Below are positions 11,828-25,036 of a stretch of 64,000 bases of DNA, piece by piece; the stretch's first letter is position 1; the number at the start of each line of letters is the position of its first letter. The notes beneath the pieces are model-generated. The model did no database searches and was not told the origin of the DNA. It was given only the letters and a program-made list of their open reading frames with translations. Source of the stretch: Glandiceps talaboti (Eukaryota; Hemichordata; Enteropneusta; Spengelidae); the NCBI RefSeq assembly GCF_964340395.1, contig NC_135559.1, forward strand, positions 20,294,650-20,358,649, given 5' to 3'. The position numbers were made by a program, and so were the translations under genes.

Positions 11828-12031
11828 TCTGAGGCCTACTCTCTGGGTGTGCTGTATATATAGAGTGTAGACAATAGAAATACCATCACTATTGTCTGTG
11901 TCGGTGGGTAGGTGTTGTATGTGTGGAGGTGCTGGTTGTTATTGTGTGGGTTATTGGGTGCGGACAAGTAAGTGTTGGCGGGTTGTTCCATGTTGGGCTT
12001 TGATGTTCCGTTAGTTAACGGGTTTAATAGT

Positions 12032-13753
12032 TTAGGTGATAGATGCTCTATTGAAGTTGGACAAATAAAACTTATTCTCGTGTCGGCATTTGGATATCAA
12101 CTCAGTTCTTTTGTTTAGTGTGGAGCTTTTGTCTGCTTTAATAATAGTTAGTTTTTCGGTTAAACACAGGTTGCATCGTTTTGTTTTATTGGTGTATGCT
12201 TGGGCTTTCTTGTTGATGGACCAGGATACGGAAAAAGGCTCATTGTTTCTTTTCAGTTTCCAAATGTGTTTTGATAGTTCTGTGCTGTTTTCGTGTTTTT
12301 CATGTTTGAATGACTGTTTGTGGTTGGCGTATCTCTGTTTGAAGTTGTTCTCTGTTAGACCGATATATACTTTTGTTTGTTTTCCGTGGACGGTGGCTTG
12401 GTATACGATGTTTTCCGTTTGGCATTCGCCGTTCAGAGGGCAGGTGTCTTTCTGTCTGCAATTACAGGGTTTTTGAGTGGGTTTAGTTTCGCTGTTGGAG
12501 ATGGTGGCGTTATGCGCTTTGATTATGGTAGCCATGTTTGGCATGCAGCTATAACTGACTTTGACATTGTTTCTGTTGAATATTTTGTGTAACTTAGAGT
12601 CTGCTGGGAAATGTTTTGTGATTAGGCTGAGGAATCGTTTGCCTACATTGGTGGCTACATTTTTGCTGTATGGTGGGTTAAACCAGATGGTGTTTCTATT
12701 TCTGTTTTTCTTGTTTTTCTGCGTCGGGGTGCTGGTGTACGTGATGTTCTCTTTGTGGCCGCTGGTTTTTAGTGCATTTTGGTACAGTGGGGCTGCCTGG
12801 TTGAAGATGTGTTCGTCGGATGATATGTCGGAAATTCTACGGCCGATGGCTGACGATATGTTCTTGATGATGCTGGGTGGGTGGTTAGACTGTGTGTGTA
12901 TGTACATGGGGTTGTCGTTGGGTTTCCTGTAAGGGTAATATTTACCGTTGTTGAGGTTGAGCGTTATGTCTAGAAAGTTGACGGTTTTCAGATTGGTGAG
13001 TATGGTTATTTTTAACCCCATGGCTTTGAAGGTTTTAGTTATGTCTTTTCTGATACTTTCTGATTTACTTCCGGTGATGTTCTTGAAGGCGGCTAGTCCG
13101 TCGTCCCTATATAGACCTATGTTTTCTTTACCGTATTTTTTGGCTAATTTGTGTAGCATGAATATTCCGACCAGTTCGCATATTTCGGCCCCGTCGTTGC
13201 TTCCCATTGTGACGTCAAATGATCCATTGCTGTTCTTTTTTACCCATGGTTTGGTTTTATCAAAGAGGAGAGATTTCCGCGCGTGCATGATAATTTGTTT
13301 GTCTTCATCTGATATGGTGGTGTATTGGCCGGCAAATTTGAGGGATTCTAATAACAATTTTTCGGTTATGGATGGGTAAAAGTCGCATATGTCGAAGCAG
13401 GCGAAAGTGTGTTTGTTTTTGTCATCTAAGTTCTTGAACCATTCGATGACTGACATAGAATTTTTCCATTGGTTGACGGCGACTATGGGTCTTATGTTTT
13501 GTAGGATGGTGTCAAGTATTTTTTTGCTAATAATGCCTATCTCGCTTTTTGCGGGGTTGATTAGTCTGCAAGGTAAACTGTGTTCGAAATTGTCTTTATG
13601 GTCTTTTAACGTTATAAAAGCTTCTTTCTTGGCGAGTATTTCAGTCCTATCGTCTAAATCGAGTTTTTGTGCTATACTTTTTGCTTCTGCGTTAATGCTG
13701 TTGTAGGCTCTATCGCTGGCGGGTTTGTAGTGTTTGTAGTGTTTGGTAACCAA
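12032..13753 (-). CDS. Penelope-like reverse transcriptase with GIY-YIG endonuclease, copy B
   Basis: The 573-residue ORF is identical to copy C except at its first residues, where a 9-bp duplication adds HYK. The reverse transcriptase core and C-terminal GIY-YIG nuclease are intact (see copy C). The apparent start codon lies beyond the palindrome centre, within the C arm, so it is created by the junction and is unlikely to be the native start. About 75 residues present in copy A are missing at the N-terminus. Confidence 0.9.
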   Translation of the reverse strand: MVTKHYKHYKPASDRAYNSINAEAKSIAQKLDLDDRTEILAKKEAFITLKDHKDNFEHSLPCRLINPAKSEIGIISKKILDTILQNIRPIVAVNQWKNSMSVIEWFKNLDDKNKHTFACFDICDFYPSITEKLLLESLKFAGQYTTISDEDKQIIMHARKSLLFDKTKPWVKKNSNGSFDVTMGSNDGAEICELVGIFMLHKLAKKYGKENIGLYRDDGLAAFKNITGSKSESIRKDITKTFKAMGLKITILTNLKTVNFLDITLNLNNGKYYPYRKPNDNPMYIHTQSNHPPSIIKNISSAIGRRISDISSDEHIFNQAAPLYQNALKTSGHKENITYTSTPTQKNKKNRNRNTIWFNPPYSKNVATNVGKRFLSLITKHFPADSKLHKIFNRNNVKVSYSCMPNMATIIKAHNATISNSETKPTQKPCNCRQKDTCPLNGECQTENIVYQATVHGKQTKVYIGLTENNFKQRYANHKQSFKHEKHENSTELSKHIWKLKRNNEPFSVSWSINKKAQAYTNKTKRCNLCLTEKLTIIKADKSSTLNKRTELISKCRHENKFYLSNFNRASIT

Positions 13754-15455
13754 ACACTACAAACCCGCCAGCGATAGAGCCTACAACAGCATTAACGCAG
13801 AAGCAAAAAGTATAGCACAAAAACTCGATTTAGACGATAGGACTGAAATACTCGCCAAGAAAGAAGCTTTTATAACGTTAAAAGACCATAAAGACAATTT
13901 CGAACACAGTTTACCTTGCAGACTAATCAACCCCGCAAAAAGCGAGATAGGCATTATTAGCAAAAAAATACTTGACACCATCCTACAAAACATAAGACCC
14001 ATAGTCGCCGTCAACCAATGGAAAAATTCTATGTCAGTCATCGAATGGTTCAAGAACTTAGATGACAAAAACAAACACACTTTCGCCTGCTTCGACATAT
14101 GCGACTTTTACCCATCCATAACCGAAAAATTGTTATTAGAATCCCTCAAATTTGCCGGCCAATACACCACCATATCAGATGAAGACAAACAAATTATCAT
14201 GCACGCGCGGAAATCTCTCCTCTTTGATAAAACCAAACCATGGGTAAAAAAGAACAGCAATGGATCATTTGACGTCACAATGGGAAGCAACGACGGGGCC
14301 GAAATATGCGAACTGGTCGGAATATTCATGCTACACAAATTAGCCAAAAAATACGGTAAAGAAAACATAGGTCTATATAGGGACGACGGACTAGCCGCCT
14401 TCAAGAACATCACCGGAAGTAAATCAGAAAGTATCAGAAAAGACATAACTAAAACCTTCAAAGCCATGGGGTTAAAAATAACCATACTCACCAATCTGAA
14501 AACCGTCAACTTTCTAGACATAACGCTCAACCTCAACAACGGTAAATATTACCCTTACAGGAAACCCAACGACAACCCCATGTACATACACACACAGTCT
14601 AACCACCCACCCAGCATCATCAAGAACATATCGTCAGCCATCGGCCGTAGAATTTCCGACATATCATCCGACGAACACATCTTCAACCAGGCAGCCCCAC
14701 TGTACCAAAATGCACTAAAAACCAGCGGCCACAAAGAGAACATCACGTACACCAGCACCCCGACGCAGAAAAACAAGAAAAACAGAAATAGAAACACCAT
14801 CTGGTTTAACCCACCATACAGCAAAAATGTAGCCACCAATGTAGGCAAACGATTCCTCAGCCTAATCACAAAACATTTCCCAGCAGACTCTAAGTTACAC
14901 AAAATATTCAACAGAAACAATGTCAAAGTCAGTTATAGCTGCATGCCAAACATGGCTACCATAATCAAAGCGCATAACGCCACCATCTCCAACAGCGAAA
15001 CTAAACCCACTCAAAAACCCTGTAATTGCAGACAGAAAGACACCTGCCCTCTGAACGGCGAATGCCAAACGGAAAACATCGTATACCAAGCCACCGTCCA
15101 CGGAAAACAAACAAAAGTATATATCGGTCTAACAGAGAACAACTTCAAACAGAGATACGCCAACCACAAACAGTCATTCAAACATGAAAAACACGAAAAC
15201 AGCACAGAACTATCAAAACACATTTGGAAACTGAAAAGAAACAATGAGCCTTTTTCCGTATCCTGGTCCATCAACAAGAAAGCCCAAGCATACACCAATA
15301 AAACAAAACGATGCAACCTGTGTTTAACCGAAAAACTAACTATTATTAAAGCAGACAAAAGCTCCACACTAAACAAAAGAACTGAGTTGATATCCAAATG
15401 CCGACACGAGAATAAGTTTTATTTGTCCAACTTCAATAGAGCATCTATCACCTAA
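13743..15455 (+). CDS. Penelope-like reverse transcriptase with GIY-YIG endonuclease, copy C
   Basis: The 570-residue ORF has reverse transcriptase motifs DICDFYPSI (118-126), GSNDGAEICELVG (181-193), catalytic YRDD (212-215) and NFLDITLNL (256-264). A Cys motif follows (CNC at 427-429, CPL at 435-437, C441). The GIY-YIG nuclease has IVYQA (446-450), VYIGLT (459-464), FKQRYANHKQSF (468-479), a candidate catalytic Glu in CLTEKL (about 530) and a final ELISKCRH block. A C-terminal GIY-YIG is the canonical Penelope order, unlike the permuted clades. The N-terminus is truncated relative to copy A and the ATG is provided by the palindrome junction. No internal stops are present, so the insertion or duplication is recent. 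The subclade cannot be assigned by eye. Confidence 0.92.
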   Translation: MVTKHYKPASDRAYNSINAEAKSIAQKLDLDDRTEILAKKEAFITLKDHKDNFEHSLPCRLINPAKSEIGIISKKILDTILQNIRPIVAVNQWKNSMSVIEWFKNLDDKNKHTFACFDICDFYPSITEKLLLESLKFAGQYTTISDEDKQIIMHARKSLLFDKTKPWVKKNSNGSFDVTMGSNDGAEICELVGIFMLHKLAKKYGKENIGLYRDDGLAAFKNITGSKSESIRKDITKTFKAMGLKITILTNLKTVNFLDITLNLNNGKYYPYRKPNDNPMYIHTQSNHPPSIIKNISSAIGRRISDISSDEHIFNQAAPLYQNALKTSGHKENITYTSTPTQKNKKNRNRNTIWFNPPYSKNVATNVGKRFLSLITKHFPADSKLHKIFNRNNVKVSYSCMPNMATIIKAHNATISNSETKPTQKPCNCRQKDTCPLNGECQTENIVYQATVHGKQTKVYIGLTENNFKQRYANHKQSFKHEKHENSTELSKHIWKLKRNNEPFSVSWSINKKAQAYTNKTKRCNLCLTEKLTIIKADKSSTLNKRTELISKCRHENKFYLSNFNRASIT

Positions 15456-15659
15456 ACTATTAAACCCGTTAACTAACGGAACATCAAAGCCCAACATGGA
15501 ACAACCCGCCAACACTTACTTGTCCGCACCCAATAACCCACACAATAACAACCAGCACCTCCACACATACAACACCTACCCACCGACACAGACAATAGTG
15601 ATGGTATTTCTATTGTCTACACTCTATATATACAGCACACCCAGAGAGTAGGCCTCAGA
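15456..15659 (+). other. PLE copy C 3' UTR
   Basis: Element 3' UTR between the ORF stop and the ribozyme. It is rich in ACAACACC-like words and contains the GTTAACTAAC segment and TATATATACAGCACACC. Copy B carries the inverted equivalent at about 11828-12031. Confidence 0.8.
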
Positions 15660-15700
15660 GTGTCTGATGATCGCAATATGCGTGAAACTCCGAGTTACAC
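15660..15700 (+). ncRNA. Hammerhead ribozyme, type I (PLE copy C)
   Basis: CTGATGA at 15664-15670, GAAA at 15684-15687, predicted cleavage after 15696 and stem I ACAC at 15697-15700. Structure as in copy A. Only about 30 nt of element separate it from the 3' terminus. Confidence 0.85.
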
Positions 15701-15726
15701 CCAAGAAAGAGTTCCAGTACTACCAA

Positions 15727-16568
<842 letters not shown>

Positions 16569-16948
16569 ATGCATTGTAGCGAAAAACTTACTTTTACTGA
16601 TACAAACTATTACATACATAATGAACAAATTAACAGTTTCTATAATGACATTACATCTAGATCTGCATTTAAAAAAAGCTTGCAGCAGAAAATACTGATT
16701 GGAATACACGAGTTAAGGAACATTATGAGACGGCTCGCACAGCGTTCCTGATCTGGCGATCTAGAGAAAATGGGTCTCATAAATCTGGCCCGTTCATTGA
16801 ATTAATGAGGAAATCTCGAGCGCAAGTTAAAAGGCAGCTTGCGAACTGTAGAAAGGCAGAAATCAACTAAGATCAAATGCTCTGGCACGAAGTCTAAATA
16901 ATGACCCAAAGTCTTATTGGAAGCAGGTTTCTAAACGTAAAAATAAAG
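16569..16948 (+). pseudogene. LINE ORF2 fragment (endonuclease-RT linker)
   Basis: One frame from 16697 reads DWNTRVKEHYETARTAF, LIWRSRENG and MRKSRAQVKRQLANCRKAE. After a one-base shift near 16868 it continues LRSNALARSLNNDPKSYWK. This is the conserved linker of many LINE ORF2 proteins, with WN...Y..AR.AF, a basic R...K..L..C pattern and FWK/YWK. Upstream codons (FTDTNYYIHNEQINSFYNDI) probably belong to it in another frame. It is interrupted at 16949 by an LTR-like repeat. Confidence 0.65.
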
Positions 16949-17188
16949 TGTTACGGATGACAGAATACAACTTTTTAATATTCGCTAAGTTTTGAGGTTT
17001 TGCTAGGTCACCGTGAACTCTCAGCTGTCATGAATTAATACTTAGAACAACTGTTTGCATATCGCGAATAGTATTCTTCTAAGATGACAACATTAAGTTA
17101 TTATAAGATCAACAGTGCCAAATAATCACTGGCAGTTGGAAGAACAATGACGTGATCACATTGTTTAGCTAGTTTTCATATTTGTCAA
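16949..17188 (+). repeat. LTR-like direct repeat, copy 1
   Basis: Begins TGTTACGGATGACAGAATAC directly after the LINE relic and matches 18370-18616 almost throughout, with a few substitutions and a 7-bp gap. The similarity stops at TTTGTCAA in both copies. The TG start and spacing suggest a truncated LTR, but no coding region of an LTR element lies between the two copies. Confidence 0.6.
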
Positions 17189-18353
17189 TATCATTTGCAT
17201 TTAAGACTTTTGAAGGACAAACAACTCATTAATCATACGGTAGTAGAGATTTGACGTTATTTTATTCCGCGAATTCATTTCTATTCATGATCAGCAATTT
17301 TTTTACTGTGTGTACAGAGAAATGTGTAAGAAAAATAATTGTAATAAACCATGCTCATTTTACTTTGCCGACGAACACTTCTTAAAACCTATTTTCTTAT
17401 CAGAATCATTTTAGTAATGCTGTTTTACATCTCAACGGTCGCGTAAAAGCAGAAAGAATATTATTGATTTATCTATGGAGAAAATATTTGTTTTAATAAG
17501 AATATTTATCGAAGTATGGAGTATTGGAAACTCCTCGAAGTTTTATTGATTCTGAGTTGTTGTGAGCCGAACACGCTATACCGATAAGTGCGTTGTTCGT
17601 TGTTGGATTTTGTGATGTAAGGTTCCTACAGTAAAGGAAGGAACCATGTTGATATAGTGTTTTATTGAATCTGCAGTACAAGATAAATATTTGAATTCAA
17701 ATTTGAGTGTAAAACAGAGATCCGACCGAAATGAGCTGTATTATTGTCTGTGCAAAGATTCTTTTCAAATTCCGCAAGAATTTCTGAAATGCCTCAAATG
17801 CTAAAAACTCGTATGATAACTGCTAGTCCAACTTTTTTTTTCAATCGTACACGGCGTAAAGTTGTTGTTTTTTCACAAAAAAGAATGACATCACTTGTTT
17901 AATGAAATTATTATTTATTTCATGATTTTGAGTTGTCATTGAAGAGTACCTGTATGATAGATTTTACAAATCAAAATTCAAAAGGGTTTCATTTTTATCT
18001 TGGAAAAAGATAGGCACGGCTGTGTGAGTGATTGTATAGTCTGGCCAGATGCTGTATGATAGAGGAGCTGTATGACAGATGACTCTAAAGGTACTTCTTG
18101 AATAACCACTCGCATTATCGTCAATGTTGAAAAAGATAATCGCAGCAATTCCAATCTTTGAAAGTAAACTGCCTGTCTCGAAATCAGACTGCTGTTCAAG
18201 AAATGAGCACACATCCATAATATTCCAAGTTTAATTTCTTTAATTGCTTGTACTTTTCTCCCTTTCTATCGATTTACAAAATGATGAAAGTATTTCATTT
18301 ATGAAAGGCAATAATTTTGAATATTTTAATGTGTAACGGGGACGTTACACGTT
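17189..18353. other. Region between the LTR-like repeats, no retroelement genes
   Basis: About 1.2 kb of AT-rich DNA. No gag, protease or reverse transcriptase motif was recognised in any frame. Confidence 0.45.
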
Positions 18354-18616
18354 GGAAGTAGGGGGAAAGTGTTACGGATGACAGAATACAACTTTTTAAT
18401 ATTCGCTAAGTTTTGATGTTTTGCTAGGTCAACGTGAACTCTCAGCTGTCATGAATGAATACTTAGAACAAATGTTTGCATATCGCGAATAGTATTCTTC
18501 TAAGATGACAACATTAAGTTATTATAAGATCAACAGTGTCAAATAATCACTGATTACAGACAGTTGGAAGAACAATGACGTGATCACATTGTTTAGCTGG
18601 TTTTCATATTTGTCAA
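18354..18616 (+). repeat. LTR-like direct repeat, copy 2, preceded by a purine tract
   Basis: A purine run (GGAAGTAGGGGGAAAG, 18354-18369) resembling a polypurine tract sits directly before TGTTACGG at 18370, as expected upstream of a 3' LTR. The LTR may extend further, since AATAAA occurs near 19069, but only the first 247 bp are confirmed by the second copy. Confidence 0.55.
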
Positions 18617-21539
<2,923 letters not shown>

Positions 21540-21637
21540 ACCTGTAGACAACGGCTATCGCTACACTATTCGGCTATCCTAACTGACAGTTAGGATAGCC
21601 GAATAGTGTAGCGATAGCCGTTCTCAAGTCTACAGGT
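21540..21637. repeat. Near-perfect 98-bp hairpin
   Basis: Arms of 36 bp (21550-21585 and 21587-21622) appear perfectly complementary around a single central base. They are extended by a second 10-bp pairing (ACCTGTAGAC at 21540-21549 with GTCTACAGGT at 21628-21637) after a 5-base bulge. It lies just 3' of the thrombospondin exon and might be an intronic snap-back duplication. Confidence 0.9.
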
Positions 21638-21697
21638 GGGTCCACAGTGCAAACAGTCCGCACTTTCCAGAACTTGACTGTACAGAACTCTAATTTC

Positions 21698-22078
21698 TTA
21701 AATGTTATAAATGTATTTCTTACATTCACAGCATAATCCCCAGTAGCCATCGTTGCATAGACATCCAAGATTGAGTGGTGTTCCATGTCCATTGCAGTCA
21801 TTTACAGGACAAAGTTCTATCTCTGAATTTGAACCTGTGCACGCATTTCCACCACAAGAGGCTTGTCTGGCGACATATCTTGTACGAGTATGTGTATTGT
21901 CGACCGCTGTGCCACACATGGAAGAACACGAAGTCCAGGCAGACCATTCACTCCACGTACAGTGAACTGTGTTACATGGAGGGGGAGCTGGGGGTAGTCG
22001 ACGGCGGCGCCATGAAAAACATGACTTTGTACAGCAACATACTAGTAACAATATAACAACAGTGACTGTGAACTTCAT
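21698..22078 (-). CDS. Small secreted thrombospondin type 1 repeat protein, or first exon of a larger one
   Basis: The 126-residue ORF starts with a signal peptide (MKFTVTVVILLLVCCC, about 1-20), then an Arg/Pro-rich stretch. A thrombospondin type 1 repeat follows (about 42-95): WSEWSAWTSC, CSSMCG, RTRYVARQASC and ELCPVNDC. The WxxWxxW pattern is the C-mannosylation site of TSP1 modules. The end is a cysteine-rich EGF-like piece (CNGHGT ... CLCNDGYWGLCCEC). A donor-like GTAAGA at 21723-21718 would cut after CCE, so the ORF may be exon one (22078-21724) of a longer gene; no second exon was recognised. A TATA-like GTATATAC lies about 55 bp upstream of the ATG. Partners and function are unknown beyond an extracellular adhesion or matrix role typical of TSP1 proteins. 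Confidence 0.75.
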   Translation of the reverse strand: MKFTVTVVILLLVCCCTKSCFSWRRRRLPPAPPPCNTVHCTWSEWSAWTSCSSMCGTAVDNTHTRTRYVARQASCGGNACTGSNSEIELCPVNDCNGHGTPLNLGCLCNDGYWGLCCECKKYIYNI

Positions 22079-22290
22079 TACTGAAAGACTTATTTGATGT
22101 TGCTCGGCATTAGCACGATAGTAACCAGAGGTATATACACATTCTCTATAGTGGTCTGAGGTACATATGAGTAAGATCTCAGACCCACAGTGCTCTGCAG
22201 GTTATAGATATATAATATATATTCATACCCCTGAACAAAGATTTAGTCATGTGACCGATGAGTCGCCGTTTCCTAGCCTACATTCTTTGA
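22079..22290. promoter_or_regulatory. Putative upstream region of the TSP1 gene
   Basis: Contains the TATA-like motif (plus strand 22129-22136) and an inverted repeat GTGGTCTGAG/CTCAGACCCAC at about 22152-22191. Regulatory use is inferred from position only. Confidence 0.3.
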
Positions 22291-22292
22291 AG

Positions 22293-22430
22293 ACATTAAT
22301 TAATTAATTAATTAATTAATTAATTAATTAATTAATTAATTAATTAATTAATCAATTAATTCATTCATTCATTCTTTCTTTCTTTATTTATTTATTATTT
22401 ATTTATTTATTTATTTATAAACGGCAATGC
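22293..22430. repeat. (TTAA)n, (ATTC)n, (TTTA)n tetranucleotide repeats
   Basis: Consecutive tetranucleotide tracts: ATTA/ATTAATTA units, then ATTC and TTTC, then TTTA. Confidence 0.97.
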
Positions 22431-23374
22431 ATCCATTATATGGGGTTGTAAAATGCAATTGTAAAATACATGTATAACAAATACAAATACAGTTTTCACA
22501 AAATACAGTTTTCACAAAATAGTTATATATATATTTCCATTTCCAAAAAAATGAAAGGTACTTTCAGTTGAAAACTTTAACTTCTTTGGTACTTTTCACA
22601 AAATATTCTACATATTTCCATTTCCAAAAAAAAGTGAATTGACAAACACTTTCACTGTGAGAATGTCTCCGTGATGATAAGAGCTTTGTCTTTTCACGCG
22701 TATGACAACGCCCTCAAACATGTTTACATGACACTGGAATTTTTTTTAAAAAGTGCATGTTGCATTTATATTCGTGGCAATACTTTGTGTGATTCTTTCG
22801 CCAGTGGTGTACAGAACGGATTCTTGTAGTTGTACTGTGCATAATTTTTTTGTCACTCTCTTGGCAAGTCAGTATCTTGTGACCAAATTAATTTAGTGCG
22901 AGTCGAGGCTGTCGTCCTAGCAACGGTGGAACTTTCCTCCAATCATATATAAGTGTGTAGACTTTAGCTTTGTCGGGATTGTTCCCGAGACGTGACTTTT
23001 CAATTGGTATTTTTTTTAACGTGGACAGTCTGTTTTACTACGATTAGATGCGTTCCCATAGATTGTTGACCACACCTTAACAATTGATACCTCTCTACTG
23101 GTGAATTCCAATGAGTGTGTTGACTGTGAGAAGTTGTAGTCCCCTTGTATAAAGGGTAGTCTCTTGTAATTCTATTATGCAATCACGTAGGAGTAAAGTA
23201 CAGCAAATGTATTTCTTGTCAAGCCAAGGATCATCTATGAAACACGGCGTACGTATCGGGCATTTCTCTGAAAAGATCATTCTGGGCCGTACATGGTCAT
23301 ATTATACCTGGCCACGTTGATGCTAACCAAGGAACAAACATTATTCTGTCAGTTCAGCGAGAAACATTATTAAA
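22431..23374. other. Intergenic with a local duplication
   Basis: ATTTCCATTTCCAAAAAAA occurs twice (about 22533 and 22615) near duplicated ACAGTTTTCACAAAAT words. No gene seen. Confidence 0.45.
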
Positions 23375-23478
23375 CGCTGATTAATTAAATCATTGCGTGA
23401 TCAAGGTCCGTAGTAGACGGATCGAAACATCGTATTCGTTTCGAATTTACCGTTCCAAAGTAACTATATTGTGCTGTC
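23375..23478 (+). repeat. Dispersed 100-bp repeat with hammerhead-like core (copy 1)
   Basis: Shares about 100 bp with 59586-59690 at clear but diverged similarity (GTGATCAAGGTC, AGTAGAC, AAACATCG.ATTCGTTTC). The order GTGATCA - short stem - GAAAC resembles a degenerate hammerhead core with C3 and G8 exchanged. No convincing stem I pairing was found. Confidence 0.6.
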
Positions 23479-23859
23479 CTAACAAACATGACATAAACTA
23501 AATTGGAAAACTTTAATTAAGCAAAACATACGACATTGAAATACTGTAGAGACATGGCAAAGTGGATATTTTTACATTCCCAAACAAATTTAAAGTATCT
23601 ACAAAAAACTTCATCAATACATATATAAGCAATTTGCGAGTGACTCCCATCCCACCGATTTCTCCATCCCAGGATTGAATATTAATGACCGCTCCGTAAG
23701 AACCTAAATCAATATCGTGCACACGTTTGAATTTATTAGATAAAAAAAATATATACAACTTACAAGTACATATTAAAATACGTGGCCATTTGGAGACACA
23801 AAAATGTTGTACATCAAGTTTATTTTATTAACTCATCAACCAATCACACATGTTATCAT
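23479..23859. other. Intergenic, no gene seen
   Basis: No feature recognised. Confidence 0.4.
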
Positions 23860-24190
23860 TGAAACTATACAGAATATAGTGCAGTGGCTCAACCCTACTT
23901 CTCATCATACAGAATACAGTGGTCTAGCCAACACTTCTCATTGAAACCATACAGAATACAGTGGTCCAGCCAATACTTCTCATTGAAACCATACAGAATA
24001 CAGTGGTCCAGCCAACACTTATCATTGAAACCATACAGAATACAGTGGTCTAGCCAACACTTCTCATTGAAACCATACAGAATACAGTGGTCGAGCCAAC
24101 ACTTCTCATTGAAACCATACAGAATACAGTGGTCCAGCCAACACTTCTCATTTAAACCATACTGAATACAGTTGTCGAGCCAACACTTCT
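23860..24190. repeat. 42-bp minisatellite, about 7-8 copies
   Basis: Unit contains ACCATACAGAATACAGTGG then TC(C/T)AGCCAACACTTCTCA. The first copy is the most diverged. Because 42 is divisible by three, both strands give long open frames of a repeating 14-residue unit, which are by-products and not genes. Confidence 0.97.
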
Positions 24191-25036
24191 GTTGTCTATG
24201 TTCAAACATACTAGTATTTCACATATCTACAATTACAAAACATTACAAAATAACTCATATTTCTCTACATTAACATTCATAGCTTTATTTAGCTTGCACA
24301 CAGTAACTAAAGAAAAGCTCAAATGAATAATATACATATTCACACAGACTGTGCAGGAATCCTTGCTATGAAAACAAAAGGCCAATAAAATAAAAGCACT
24401 TTCTTGAACCCTACTGTGTAATCAGCATTTTAAAAATTATTTACAAGGTGATTTACGTTGTTTACTTTACTTTACTACTCATAGATTTGCATTCCTGCTT
24501 GTAAACTAGATATCTCTGCATGTGTTGTTCACGTGGGTGGCGTCTAGTAATGTACATTTTTATACACGTATGCAACACTGCACATGCGATATTTACAAAC
24601 AATCCTTCGGTATATACCGGTATATCGATACAGTTTAGGCATATATAAAAAAAATAAAATAAATCGGCATGGCAAATTAATACAATATGTCTGACCAACA
24701 CCAATGCAACTGAGCTCGCTTGCATGCTGTAAACATCAAAAAATACTTATTTCAATGTTTCTAAGTAATAAAATAATATTAAATATAACGTCTACATTAA
24801 GATTGTAATCGAGTTTGCATGCGAATTCTGTCGTTAGCCAGTTCTTTCATATTGTGCTAGCTAGATGTTCAGCTTGATTTCAGATGCCGTTCTTCTTGTT
24901 TGGTCAAGTTCAAGTGGTCATACTTCTTTAATACTTTTAGTGGTGAAGTTGAAAGAGTTGATAACTTCAGCTTGATTGTTTGTTTGTTTATAAGATACGA
25001 TCTTAAAGGGGCCAAGCAACGAACAGATTGGACTTT
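24191..25036. other. NME7 3' flank
   Basis: Holds the minus-strand 3' UTR of NME7. No unambiguous AATAAA is close to the stop; a complement of AATAAA (TTTATT) lies near 24283. Confidence 0.4.

Noticed and set aside
12561-13379. Open frames of 105-143 codons antisense to the PLE ORFs
   Set aside because: They recur identically wherever the PLE coding region occurs and have no domain; shadows of the reverse transcriptase.
23884-24209. Long open frames on both strands (93 and 104 codons)
   Set aside because: They arise from a 42-bp minisatellite whose unit length is divisible by three; no start context or domain.
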